A DNA stretch of 64,000 bases from Amyloporia xantha (lineage: Eukaryota > Basidiomycota > Agaricomycetes > Polyporales > Adustoporiaceae). The notes beneath the pieces are model-generated. The model was not told where the DNA came from. It ran no database searches and was given only the letters and a program-made list of their open reading frames with translations. Position numbers and translations under genes: made by a program. Shown piece after piece: positions 11,645-24,200 of this stretch; within the stretch, counting starts at the first letter, position 1, and each line of letters begins with the position of its first letter. Location of the stretch: NCBI GenBank assembly GCA_036971615.1, contig JAYKKR010000021.1:434001-498000 (forward strand), read 5' to 3'.

Positions 11645-14600
11645 TCACTTTGGCATTTGCAATGCCGCCATGAGCGCCTCGACACCCCGCACGCCCAATC
11701 CGCCCTTTGGATAGCAGATGTACATCTGACCCAACGCTCGTCAGCACAACTGTCATGTTGCAACTCGCCGACTAAATGACTCACCGGCTCCTGCTGGATC
11801 CCGAACTTCGCCCGGAAGTCGCCCTTCCCCGAAAGGCTGAAATGTGACGACAGCCCATTGTACGTCTTCTCCAGCGTCCTCACTCGGAAGCCACCGACAT
11901 TCTCGACGCGCTGCAGTCGGTCCGTCGCGCCTGCGCCGAATGTTGCGCTGCGCACACCGGCGTCGCCGAGCTTCTTGATGACGTGCGTGAGGATATACTC
12001 GATCGCACCGAGCGGTGCGTCTGGGAATTCGAGCGCCCACTTGATCTGGAATCCATGTGTTGCAGCGAGCTGTGCAAGTACGACCAACGCACATGGCTGG
12101 GTTTACCAAAGATCAATTTTACTTGATACAGTTAATATGGTCAGGGACTTACCTTGCCGTCCTTGTCCACGGCATAGAAGTACTTCCTATGCTTCATATC
12201 ATCAAATGGCCGCACGCCCGTCAAATGTATCTGTGACCCCTTCCGGTTTGCTGCCCACTCCTTACACCGCTCCTCGAGCGTATTCTTTACTTCCGGCTCC
12301 ATCTCTCCTTCCACCTCAACAATCTTTACACCGTCTCTCTCTGCACGGTGTATCTTTCTCCGTACCGTTTTGTCGTTCGCAGCTGGGTCTACTTCGATCG
12401 GGTTCAGCCGCTCTTCCGCCACCGCAATGATGGCACTCCAACCCATCTCCTCCGCGAGTATGCGCTCCGCTTCGTGGTCAATACACGCCCACACAGGCTT
12501 CAGCCCTTGCTGCTCAATGTACTTGAGGTATCCCTGAATCACGCCTGACATCTGCTTCGGTTCGCACAGCGGGTCTCCGAACGTAACCGCAAACCCGTTC
12601 TGTGGGATGTACCCCACTGCACCGCCGGTCTTCTGATCGCGCCACACCGACCACGAGGGGTCGATCCACGATGTGTTCGTGGAGTCGCCGTAGTGCGCGA
12701 TGAGCTGAGAGCAAACATGAGCACGACCATCGCCTTATATAAGAACTCAAACCAACAATACGTACGTCCTCGAGCGGAGGCAAGTCCCCATGCGGGAACC
12801 CCTCTCGGAACGTTGTCGCTTCAGGCCCGTGCAGGACCATATGTGTTGCAGCACTCATCGACGCCTCCGCGAGATCCTTCCCAGCCTTCGCGAAGCTTCT
12901 TGGGTCTCGCGGGAACAAGCTCGCAAAACGGATGTCGCCCAGTTTCAAGAAAAGCATCACGACGCGCTCAAGACCCAATCCGCCTCCACCGTGCTGTACT
13001 CGGGCAAGAGGTAAGTATTAGGTAAAGTCAAGGAGACAGCGACACGCACCGGCGGACATCCCCACCTGAACCCATCAACATAGTCCTTCATACTCTCAGG
13101 GTCAATCCCTACAGCCCTCATTCGCTCCTCCAACATCTGCGCGACATGTATTCGTTGACCGCCAGAAAGGATCTCCTCCCCGCGTAAGAAGATATCAAAA
13201 GAATTTGACAGTCGCTACAATATACAGATACATCAACAGCACGTTCAATATTCGAAATCCACGATGGTACTCACGTCGTCCTCCGGATCTGGCATCGTGT
13301 AGAACGGCCTCACCTCTAATGGGAACTTATCTGCAATCGACGTTCGCGGACCATTCATCTCTAGAAAGAACGAGCGAATGACTCACCCAAGATGTAATAA
13401 TCCGCGCCATACTTCTCCTTCACCAGCTGCCCCAGTTTCACTTCTGCCTTGGTGCTCAAGTCGTCCCACTCATCTGGTTCCGACCCATCGTCCTCGCGCC
13501 ACTCCGCTTCCTTTAGCATCCGAATGCCGTCCGCGTATCGAATGCGTGGCGTCTCGTCGAGAATAACGAGGTCCTCATGGGGGAACTGCGTCTTCACCAT
13601 CTCGATCTACATCAGGTACGCACACAAAGAAGTAAACACCGGCAAATGCGAGAGGAATACGAGAAAAGCACCGACTTCGTCGCAGAACCTCTCCTGCAGC
13701 CCGCGGAAGATATGTATGAACATCTTGTCAAGCGTGTCCAACACCTCGTGGTAATGGCTCTCGAATTGCATCTCGAGGTCCAACCCCGTGAACTCCGTTA
13801 AGTGGCGATGCGTATTTGAATTCTCCGCCCTGAACACTTTAATCACACCGCATACGGTTGGTCAACACAAGCGCATAACCGAAGACAGCCGATTTTAACT
13901 CACCTGGCCCGATCTCGAACACCCTCTCCATATCCGCTGCGATACACATTTGCTTAGCAAGTTGGGGACTTTGCGCGAGGAATGCCGGTCGTCGGAAGTA
14001 GTCCACCTTGAAGACCGCTGCGCCCGCCTCGGTGCTCGTCTCTTGGAACTTGCTAGACTGGATCTCAAGGAAGTTCTGCTGTTGCAGATATTCACGAAAA
14101 AGCATGCAGACGCCGGCGTGGACGCGAAAAATTGCCTGATTCACGGGCGACTGGAAGATCGCGATCATAAGATCGAATGAGAAGGAAGACGAAAGACGCA
14201 GGGAGGCGGAACGTACCCGGAGATCAAGAACACGGTTTGCAAAGCGAGTATTCTGGTTGACTCGCGGAAAATGCGCTCCATTCTAAGTGCCACACTGCGA
14301 TCAGCTCCTGGCGCGTCACTTCCCCGAATTTGAGCGCATATACCCACCGTACGATAGTCCTCCTCCGGCCTCGCAACGCCCTCGATCTGGAACGGCAAAT
14401 TTGCTGTAGGCCCCACAATCACGAACAGCTGTACCCACCCACAATTGTCAGAATCATCGAGACTTGGTCGCCAAGGCGCCTCTCACCTTCTCGATCTTGA
14501 CCTCATGATTGTGCACTCGGGTGCTATGCACCTCCTCCTGGCCGTCCTTCGGCTTCTGGACCATGCCCTCAACGAGTACGACGCTCTCGCGATCGAAGCC

Positions 14601-15449
14601 CTCCGCCCAGCGCACCATGTTCTGTGAGACCTTGCCCTCCTCTTCGGTGAGAACGCCCTGCAGCGTCGTCAGCTGACTGCGGAAGATCAGGAAGACAATT
14701 TTCGAGCCTGATGGGACATGTCAGCGGGCTCATGCGACACTGGTGGAGTACATTCGCACCTAATGGACGGATATGGTGCACGCGCGCTTGGAAGGTGACG
14801 CGGTCTCCTTCGTTCATGTTCGCAACGCCTATTAGGGAGCTAAGACGTGGTTCTGTAGTGTGTATGCGCGTGGGTCAAGCGACCAATTCCCTCGAGGTGT
14901 CACAAATCCTCCTCACCTGTCATATCCTGCGACTGATTGAGCGGAAGGTCGCCGTAGTTATCTCGTAGTGGATCCTTTTGTATCACGCACACCTCAACAT
15001 CAACGCGCACCAATTTTCGCAAAACATACACGTACCTCATCGTGAGCCCGTTTGTGCCTCTCCTTGCGAGCCTTCGTCTCCTCGCTGTCCTGTTTTTCAC
15101 GCTCTTGCCGCCGCTCGATCTTCTGCTCAGTGAACGACATGCGGCGCGTTCGGGTCTCTGTCGAAGGTCGCTGTAAGTTATTCGAGACACGCGGATCGTT
15201 CGGGTCGCGTTGTTGCTGTCTCTGTGCGGCGGTCAAAGCCTGGGCTTTGGTCTCGTCCACCTCTGCACCCACTGGCTCGCCGTTCGCGTGTTCTTTCGCG
15301 TTCCCGTTGAGTAATGGGTGAGCCTTACCGTTTGTGGCCGATGAGGGTGAGGCGGGCGATGCGGGCGGGGATTTACTGCGCGTTGACGGGAAGGACATGG
15401 ACGTGCGGGCTCGGTGGATGGCTTTCTTGATGCTGGACATGATGGGCAT
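11645..15449 (-). CDS. erdS: AspRS-DUF2156 fusion: ergosteryl-3-beta-O-L-aspartate synthase
   Basis: Fifteen exons: 15449-15036, 14992-14917, 14828-14760, 14707-14487, 14428-14348, 14282-14217, 14150-13904, 13836-13676, 13606-13387, 13330-13275, 13214-13050, 12993-12766, 12704-12153, 12096-11785 and 11725-11645, giving 982 aa. A charged low-complexity N-terminus (1-~138) is followed by an OB-fold tRNA-binding domain (~165-275), then a class IIb AspRS core with motif 2 [15 protein letters not shown] (~394-408) and motif 3 [12 protein letters not shown] (from ~594). Residues ~670-975 are a DUF2156/aminoacyl-tRNA transferase domain ([20 protein letters not shown] onwards). In characterised fungal ErdS the AspRS half charges tRNA-Asp and the DUF2156 half transfers Asp to the ergosterol 3-OH. 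An ATG at 15440 is an alternative start. The gene could also serve as the general cytosolic AspRS. Confidence 0.93.
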
Positions 15450-16006
15450 GCAGGTCGGGGTACGTGAAGGGGGAAGGAAGGGAAAACTTGGAGAATCGTA
15501 GTGGATTGAACGGCGGGTATTTTGGATATAAAGAAAGCGATGAATGAGTTAGAGAATACCAGGAGCGGGGCCGGTTGCATAATATTCGCCTGCTTTCCAT
15601 TTCAGCTTGGCGAACGTCATGCTCTCCCGTTCACGCCCACTACGTCACTGCTCCTCTGCACGCGTGCTGCCGAGCCTTCTCTTGCCTTTTCTGAAAACTT
15701 GGTTTGAGATGGCGCTGCTCCACCCGCCCGAGCCCAAATGACCTCAAGCCACGATTGCGTTAGGTCTCACATGAGGCCTTGAACACGCGTACGGTGGACT
15801 CAGCTACGCACTTTTGCCGATTAATTTCGATTCCCGTGCATACAAAATTCAACTCCGTAACGTATTTACGGCCTCGCTATCTATGCATCGCCGCCCGCAC
15901 TGTCTTGCACACTCTCCCTCTGCTCGATTCGCTCCTGGAGCGAGTGACGCCATTGTCGAGTTGCAGTCATGCGCGCTGCGATGAATGCGCTGATAGCGCG
16001 GAGATG
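15450..16006. other. Upstream region of the AspRS-DUF2156 gene
   Basis: No gene. Pyrimidine-rich sequence on the minus strand just upstream of 15449 fits a fungal promoter/5' leader. No clear TATA box. Confidence 0.4.
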
Positions 16007-16014
16007 CCTCATAG
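16007..16014. repeat. Target-site duplication CCTCATAG (left)
   Basis: Identical to 16588-16595 on the other side of the MITE. Confidence 0.9.
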
Positions 16015-16587
16015 TAAGGCTCCAACCGTTCAGTTTATGTTTAGCCCAAAAAGGTAATTAAACGGTATATATATAGTAAACTGTTACAATCTATTTATAA
16101 AGGGTAACAGAACCATTTAGTACTTTATAAGAGTATTTTTCAAGTTATAGTGCATGGTATAGCTCAAGGATAGGATGAAGAGAAACAATATTATTCTGAT
16201 TTGAATGTGACAGTGTTAGGGGCAGTGTTTTAAGAAACTTACCACTGAGTGAGTTGAAGTAGCCGACACTTACTGCTGCCAAATAAGGAAGGCAGGTGGC
16301 GCAAACTCCAGTGATACAACGTTGCTGCCTTCGCGCTTGATGATAGGACTATGCAGCTATCTCTTTGTTACATGTTTGCCAATATTAGTCCTGTATCATC
16401 ATTAAATTAGACCTAAGAAGGTGACTTCATTGCGACAGACATCATAGCTACGTATTGTCTGATAACCATCTATTTACCGTTTACAAAATAGTTTACCTAA
16501 ATTTACCCATTGCTCTAAAGTAAACATATACAGTAAAGGTAAATAACTGTTTATAAAGGGTAAGTACACTAAATGGTTGGAGCCTTA
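16015..16587. mobile_element. 573-bp non-autonomous hAT-like MITE
   Basis: The termini are inverted repeats: TAAGGCTCCAACCGTTCAGT on the left, and on the right the reverse complement of TAAGGCTCCAACCATTTAGT (18 of 20 identical). Perfect 8-bp direct repeats CCTCATAG flank it at 16007-16014 and 16588-16595, the target-site duplication length of the hAT superfamily. The inside is AT-rich, has no transposase, and carries the subterminal motif TTTATAAAGGGTAA near both ends in the same orientation. Confidence 0.9.
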
Positions 16588-16595
16588 CCTCATAG
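16588..16595. repeat. Target-site duplication CCTCATAG (right)
   Basis: Identical to 16007-16014. Confidence 0.9.
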
Positions 16596-18202
16596 GACGG
16601 CGACACGCCCTCAAGTCCATCACGTGGCGCAGTCACATAGACAGCGAGCGCATCACGTGTTGTACTCCATGAAGAGGGCCCAGCCAATGAGAAGGCGGCG
16701 TGCACTCGCGTAGCCAATCACGAGCGGGCACATGATCGGGTAAAGGTTGCGGTTGCAGTGGAGTGGAGCTGATTGGTAAGCATCATACACCGTCTGCAAA
16801 TTGATAACCAAATGACAGGTCATTTGGGATATCACGTGGCGGCCGCCAGGCGCGAGTCGTCCACTCAGCTTCTGCTCCAAGTCATGTCTCACCCCACGGC
16901 GCATTGTCGCTCCGTCTGTCAGCCTCGACAATGTTACTTAAACACACTCTAATGTTGTTTGTACAAGAAATCACGAACATGATTGCACACAAAGGCTTTT
17001 CCTGGTCTTGCTTTCAGCACTCGAAGGGGAACTTTGAACCATTCGCGCGATAGCTTCTTCCACTTGTTCGAAAACCATTCAGATCACTGTTCTTTTGGCT
17101 AGTTGTCTGCCCGGGCCCCGCAGGACCCTGATGAACACCCGCACTTCGCCACACGCTGATACATTGTAATGGGTTTTCCAAATCTCGATCTCGACGGTGA
17201 ACTCCATCCAGAACGCTTAACCTTGTCATTGATGACGAGCCTCAGGCGCGGGATCAAAGTGGATCTGTCACCGATAGAACGGCTCCAGTGCTCTTGATAA
17301 CGCCCGCCGTCGACGATTCTTGGCCTCCGAGGACTACAAATTACTAAGTACGGCACTATACTTGTCGCGGTGCCGAGCATTTGTCAGTGCTCCGCCTCGT
17401 TGCTCGTGGCGATGCAATGCTCAGGGCTGTGCTGACCTCTACCCACAAACCATCCCCTGCACTCATGTCTTATGACATTCATTATATGCGAATTGCAATA
17501 TCTCGCTCGTGTCAAGAAGACGCGGGCTCTATTATCGGTAGCGAATGGACTGTAGCTCCCGACTCATGCGTGTTTCCGATATATTGGGGCTATTCACATC
17601 TTTGACAGAAATTCCAGAGAACATCATGGATCATAAACGCACTTGATATATTCAATCAAAAGGCAGATCCATCATTTCATGAGCAGAGAACTCGTCAAGA
17701 CTCGAGACGCATGCGATCCATCTGATTCCATAAGGCCTGGGTTGGACCTAACTTAGGGTTAGGGTCGTACTGCCTTCCTGCATCCAGATGTTCGGCGTCG
17801 AGTTCAGCTGCTGTAGTGCAGCGATCAGACGAGCGTTGGCTCCTAGCATACTGGATGATACATAGCGGGAATCTTAAAGGGATCAGGTACCCTGTTTGTA
17901 CGTTGTATCAGGTCGATTCCGACTCAGAGACAACAGCGGGCAATCTGGATCCCAATTGTCCGTGGTCAGATTATACACGCCGTCAACCCTGACAGGATTA
18001 GGAGTTGTTGAGTTGTTGCTGTAAGCTGTGTTTGCAAACGCACGAAGCTAGCATACATGGCGAGCCCTCACCGGCTGTGAATCATTTACGTACTATAATA
18101 TACAACAAGAACACGGTCATGACATCTTATTCATACACACCAGCTTGACTTCATTTCCGTTACACTCGAGCCACTTGTTTGCAGGCCGCGTGTTCATCGG
18201 TC
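16596..18202. other. Intergenic region, no gene seen
   Basis: About 1.6 kb between the MITE and the 3' end of the U-box/vWA/E2 gene. Open frames up to ~93 codons lack recognisable motifs. Confidence 0.5.
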
Positions 18203-21200
18203 TTAAACGTTATCGCTTTCTAACTCCTTGCGCCATGCCTCCCTGTTCTTCGAGGCAAATTTCTGGACCTTGAGCACGAACGCGAGTAAGCGGTACGCCT
18301 TACGATACGAGGATGCGATATTTCGACTTACCATGTTGTGTACCTTCATTGCATGCTGACCTAGTGTCGTTGAAACATACCGTTGATACCGTTCTAAACA
18401 ACAAACAAGTATTGACGTACCACTGTCATCGTTATATTCCATAGTAGCGTGCAATTCGAGCTATTCAATGAGCGTAGTTAGAAGTGTTTACGGGTAGACA
18501 AAAGGAAAGCATTCAAGTATCCTTACTGGGTTGTCAGTGTCCGGAGTGAGCAAGAGACCATACAAGATTTGGAGAACAACGCTATCGAGCCCTAGATCAG
18601 CGGTGAAAACAAATTTCCCAGCGCGACACTTACTTCATGGTCATATCTACCAGCCAACTTCGGTCCAAAGCTGCATGGCAGACTTTTCCATGCCGATTGA
18701 TGTTTGGATGAAGGATAGGCGTCATGAATCGCCTATGCAGATGTCCTAATTAGACGCATATTTATAGCGGGCATGGTTTCTTACACTTCAGGTGCAGCTT
18801 GTGGGTAGTCTTTTCCAAAGTCGATGTATGCAAGGAACGTTCCTCCATCATATGGTGACTAATGTTCATTCATCAGATGTTGCCATTGCACAGGCAGTAA
18901 GAAACTCCGCGCTTACACCACGAGGGGCCTCGATGACAATCTTTCAAAGCAATGTATGACTGCATTTAGTACACGCGGACGGTCCTGATGGGAAAAGGGT
19001 CACACCTTCCAAAACGCTAGATCGTCACCGGTGTAAACGTCAACAAAGGCTGCAAATTATGAAACTGGTCAATGATATGCAGGCGAACAAGCGGCCAGTC
19101 TTACGATGTGGATTGTTCACAATGTCCCGGATTTCTTGCATCAAGCGACGTTGCCTATCAGTGCTGGAAGGGAGAACACCACGTGCAGCGACTCTGTGTG
19201 CAGATCGCATAGGCTCATGTAAGCGCTGCGTACATGAGTTCAATTTGTCAAACTCATTGCATCTTTGTAGCATGTTAATGATACGCACAACATGTGGTTT
19301 GCGATCAGGACACTTCTCCGAGGTAACAACATCCATCTGAGAACGTTTATTCAAGCTGTAAGTCAATTTTTGCTTTCACACTAAGAGCCGCATACCGGGT
19401 AGGCCCGCAAGTCATTGTACTGGGACAGGTGCCATTGGTGTTTGACGATAGGCATCCGGGGCTGCAATAATGTTATTGACCGTCACAGCGTTGTGTGAAA
19501 GCACGCACTCGCTCGACTCTATCCTTGGCAAAGAGGACAGTTTCAAGCTCCATGATATTCAGCGCGTTCTCGAGCTAATGTGGTGTGTAAGGCCTCCAGA
19601 TGACCTCTTTGAGAACAGCGACCTTACTGTGTCAACCTTGAACGAGTAACCTCCAGTGACGGTCGAAATAGGATGAAGAACGTTTGGTCGCCTGCCAGTT
19701 TGAACCACTATTGAATCGACGACAATCCCCGATCGTTGGAGCTTTGCGGCCGCGACGTATGCGGTCGTTTTCGAGCCAATATCAAAGCCTAGGAGAAGAA
19801 TAATAGATAAACGTGCTAGCGATGAGAAGTGGTCGGAGATGCGGACCATCAGTCAAGCAAATGACTCTCAAAGATGTCGAGGGATGCTGACCATTTGACA
19901 ATCAGTTATATAAGTAAATAATGTATAAATAGCATGAACCTACCTCTAACTTAAAGCTTTCTAACATTGATTGAGCGACTAGAAGACTATCAAACAGCGG
20001 TGTATCGCCGTCAGCCTATATTGTCATTGATCGCAGCATGAGAATCATGATTGAAGCTGGGTTTTAGAAAGATGAAGATGAAAGTACCTCTACAGTCCGA
20101 AGGGTATTGCGGAATTGTTCTTTGAGTAGAGTAATATCCTGTCCCAGAGTGGATATTTTGAATTAAGCAGGATTCAAATATTGAATATAATAAGCCGGAG
20201 CTTGCCTGCACTTTGCGGACTTCTCTGCCGAACGTTACAAGCCCTATGATCACAATGCTGAGTGCGTGAGTAACAACATGAGCGTAAAACGCAGTACCAA
20301 TCGCAACCGGATGGCTAAACGCTTCTGACTTATTGACAAGGCTGGGAGAGGAGGGATATGAGCGTAAAGAATGTATTCTGCAATCAACTTACGCTTCAAA
20401 AGCTTGTTTGACCACATCCAACCTAGCAATAAAACTATCAGATGATGTCAAATCATCACAGAGACCCACTTGCCTGCTCATAGAGCGCGAGTCAATACGG
20501 ATTCGTTCTTCTGGTGTTGGAATATAGTGCCATGCTAAGAACACATCACTTGAACAAACGTATCATGATGCTGATATCTAATTGCTCACAACGACAGTGC
20601 AGTTCAATCATGCTCAATGACAGCCCTGATCCTATATCCTTTCTAACCTTCCTGAGTCCATTGAGGGGATTCCTTGGTTCGAGAGCAGTTCCACGCATGC
20701 TGCCATCACCGTAGTCCTTCAAGCCTACAAGGAAGGAATGAACTACCGCATATCGAAAAATGCAAGGTGAGAACACACCCTTGCCAAAGACGTGAAACAG
20801 ATGGCCTGAATCCCGAGAATGACCACTGGTCAAATAGCAACGACAGAATGGAAGTACTCCCTGGGAGGGTGACATAGACACGCGTGACACCGAACATATC
20901 ACTTGCTTGAATGAGGAACGGTTTCTGATGTGGGAAGGATGCACGAGGTCTTCCGTGAAGGAATTCCATGATTGAGTGGACCAGATTGCTGACTGGCAAT
21001 AAAGGTGCCTCTGTATCAATATCGACTGTTGGATCCATTGGCGATGTGCTATAGGCGTCTCGCCAAGCTTCGATTGATCTGCGCTCATATACAAATCCTG
21101 CGTAAACACATGAGCACCTGACTTGCGTAGCTATTCATCCAGCTACTTACCATCACTGGCTCTGACAGGGTCTGTAAAGATGCTTCCACTAAGAGGATCA

Positions 21201-24200
21201 ATAAAACGCTGTATACATATGCATCGTCATTCACTTGGTGTGAACAGGACTGCAACTGTGATACAATAAGTCACTCACGACTGGAATACCGTTTGACGTG
21301 ATGGCATTTGTATTTTGCTTGCTTAATGTGGCACGCTGGAGTAAAATATCTACAAGCTGACTTTTCAATGTAGCGTCACCAGCTACGGCAACAAAATCTT
21401 CCCATTCATATAACCTGAAAGAACAGCAGTCAACATCGTGTTATCTTCGGACCGTAACTTGAACCTGGTTAATTACATTCTCTGTGAACCTGGTGTGCTC
21501 GATTGCGAGCGTTGCCAAAGGCGAGTGTATATCACTTTTAGTTCCTCGATAACATTCTCGGCTCGTTCTCTCCTAGTAGCAGCTGTCTGTATCATGCGCA
21601 AGAAACCGGAGTTGCCTTCACCACGATAGATGAATTGGGTAATATTCGGGATACAGTCTAGCCCAGAAATGAACTCTTTCGCTAAAAGAGGGCTATATGA
21701 GCCAATTGAGCCTATGGATAAGTCGCAGAGGCTCACCAGACTGCAGAGCATCGCTCCGCCTCATGCAACGTTGAAAGAAATGATCCATGCAGTTGCGTGC
21801 AGCAATCAGATCATGATCTTCAAGTTCAACGGCTTGGTTGTCATCATCAGTTGTATTAAAGTCTTCTTCCATGGACCGAGAGAGATCTAATGCGACCACT
21901 ACGACGCGGTCAATTTCCCTGGACAGGAGATCTAGCGGGCTTATGACCTACCAATAGCTTCCTCGACTTCTCTGGTGTCCAATCTATCTGTTCGCGCAGC
22001 ACCAAAGGCGTCAATATCCCACTCCCCTGCCCTTTTGCGGGCCTCTATGATAGGTTGCAGACGCATTGCCACCTTTGAAACGGAGTTAATTCACAAGAGA
22101 AAAACGGTACAATCCACTAGCAGCCTGTCTCACCAAATTGACATCGACTCCCACTTCTCCTCCATGACACGGTCTCAAAAAGAAGATATCTTCACCAGGC
22201 TGAGCGCACGGCCCTCCGCGCGAAATAAAAACAGTGTTGTAGCCAACTTCATCTAAAGTTAGCGCTGGTGTGACGACATTCTGCTGCAAACTGAGAGGTG
22301 CGTAGATCTGCAACTCGACATTCGCCATGTCGATTGCATCCCCCAGGCGTGATGACCTAAAACTCCGAGAGAGGATGGGAGTATACTGAATGGTGCCATC
22401 TAGGATGACTAGCTGCATCGACCTTGCCGCAGTACGCCGAATCAGAGGGACCAGGTCGTTAGATACTACCTCCATGGATCTGTCACCTAGTGAGGGATTA
22501 AACAGTGATCCTCCCTTCTGGCGTATGAGAGCGGCTTGGCGTTCAACAACTATTCCACCATCGAGAAGTACGGGGTCATGCAGAGGTTCACCGGAGAGCT
22601 CACTGTTAGTTAAACATCAGTCAGCTACATGAGAGCGTGTGGTAGTTAGAGCAAAACTTTCCATGTCAGAGAAACAGTCTGGAAAGGCTGCTTTGTCGAT
22701 ACTTGTAACTCGAAACCTAGAAGAGCGAACAGTACTTTTGTGCGCTCAATCAACACGCCGAACAGTAGGCGTGCTCCTTCGAAGACCCGAGAAGGATCAC
22801 CCATAGTAGCGTGTGGATGAACGACGTTCAAAGCAAGATGGTAGAAAGTCTCGCTCAGGACCCTCATCTCTTCTGGATGTAGCGTTTCATTCTGAGTCAA
22901 AATATAGAGTGCTCGAACGGCTGCATATATGGACGTCAGTATCAATAATGATTTGAAAACAGTGCCCACCGACCAGGTGGGAAAATGAGTGAGAGCCAAC
23001 AAGTGGTGAAACATCCGATATTGCATATTTTTCTCTTCCGTACTTTTCCCGGAGACACTGGAATCGTGAAGATACTTAAATCACATTTTTGCTAGCAAAA
23101 GATTAGATGCACACTCACGACAGATAATTGACAAATACAAGAAGAGCTGAGAGGAACGCCGCCATCCCCCGGCTGCTCTGTCGGACAATTGGATGCTGGA
23201 ATACAAGACATAGCGGTCAGTAATATTAAGATACCGTGACGATTATGCAGTTCGCCATACCCAGTCGTCACATAAAGTGTATACAGCAGCTTTTCCGACG
23301 CTCTTCCTTTCCGCAGGCTTCGAAGTCGGCCTTTTCATAGCGAACAAGGTAACCGCCTCACCATCGCGCACGTCCTGATCTAACCCAAGGTCCTCGATGG
23401 TCAATTGAGGCGACTGGTCGAAGATAGGTGAGGACCAGGTGTGAAGATCAACTAGTGTGCGGATATCTGGCGAAGGTAAGAACGGCCCATTCAGCTCGAA
23501 ACGTCGAATGCCGTCAACGTCGACATGACGTGAAGCACAACAGATGGAGACAATAGTAGAATGGCGGAAAGACACAACCCTAAGAACTGCTTGTTATCTA
23601 GTTTCGACCTCCGCATGAGAAAGCACTAACCCTGTATTTACCCTACCATACTAAAATGATAGTTAATGAGTGCCCTCGACGTTGGCTATCTATGACGACT
23701 TACCATTCTGACCGTAAGCCCCGCACCCAAGTTCGGATATTTGGAAGTCAAAATGTTTACCACTGACACCGGACATTTACTATTGATAATATATCGCAGT
23801 CTTATTGGTGGAACATACCCTGTGTGTCGTCTAGGGCGATCACACCGCCTCTGACAGCCAGGTAACAGTCCGGGATGGGCACTTTCTCGATAACAGACCC
23901 GGAGTGTACTACGACAAGGTGAGGCTCTACAGCGGACTGTGTCAACTCAGACGAGTCGATAATTCAATAACATGACTTACTCTGCAAATCAAATGGGACT
24001 GCTTCGGCGGAAATAGAGGATCTAGGACAGCCCGCTGGGCAGCCCTGCGCCGAAGACGTCCGAGCGAAGTAACAATGCGCATGGAACACATGTCCACAGC
24101 TTTCAAGGTGGCATAATCAATGCTCAAGCGTCTTCGACATATGACAAATGAACGCACCCTGCATTCTAAGCCAAATTCGATCAATATGACATCGCAAATG

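Noticed and set aside
11858..12430. 190-codon plus-strand frame
   Set aside because: Antisense to exons 13 and 14 of the AspRS-DUF2156 gene, low-complexity Ser/Pro translation.
17752..17765. TTAGGGTTAGGG, the fungal telomere repeat
   Set aside because: Only two units in ordinary intergenic sequence; far too short for a telomere or telomere relic.
19559..19849. GFDIGSKTTAY read as an actin/Hsp70-type phosphate-binding motif
   Set aside because: After splicing it follows LRVICLTDG and precedes GIVVDSIVV, the usual last strands of a vWA domain.
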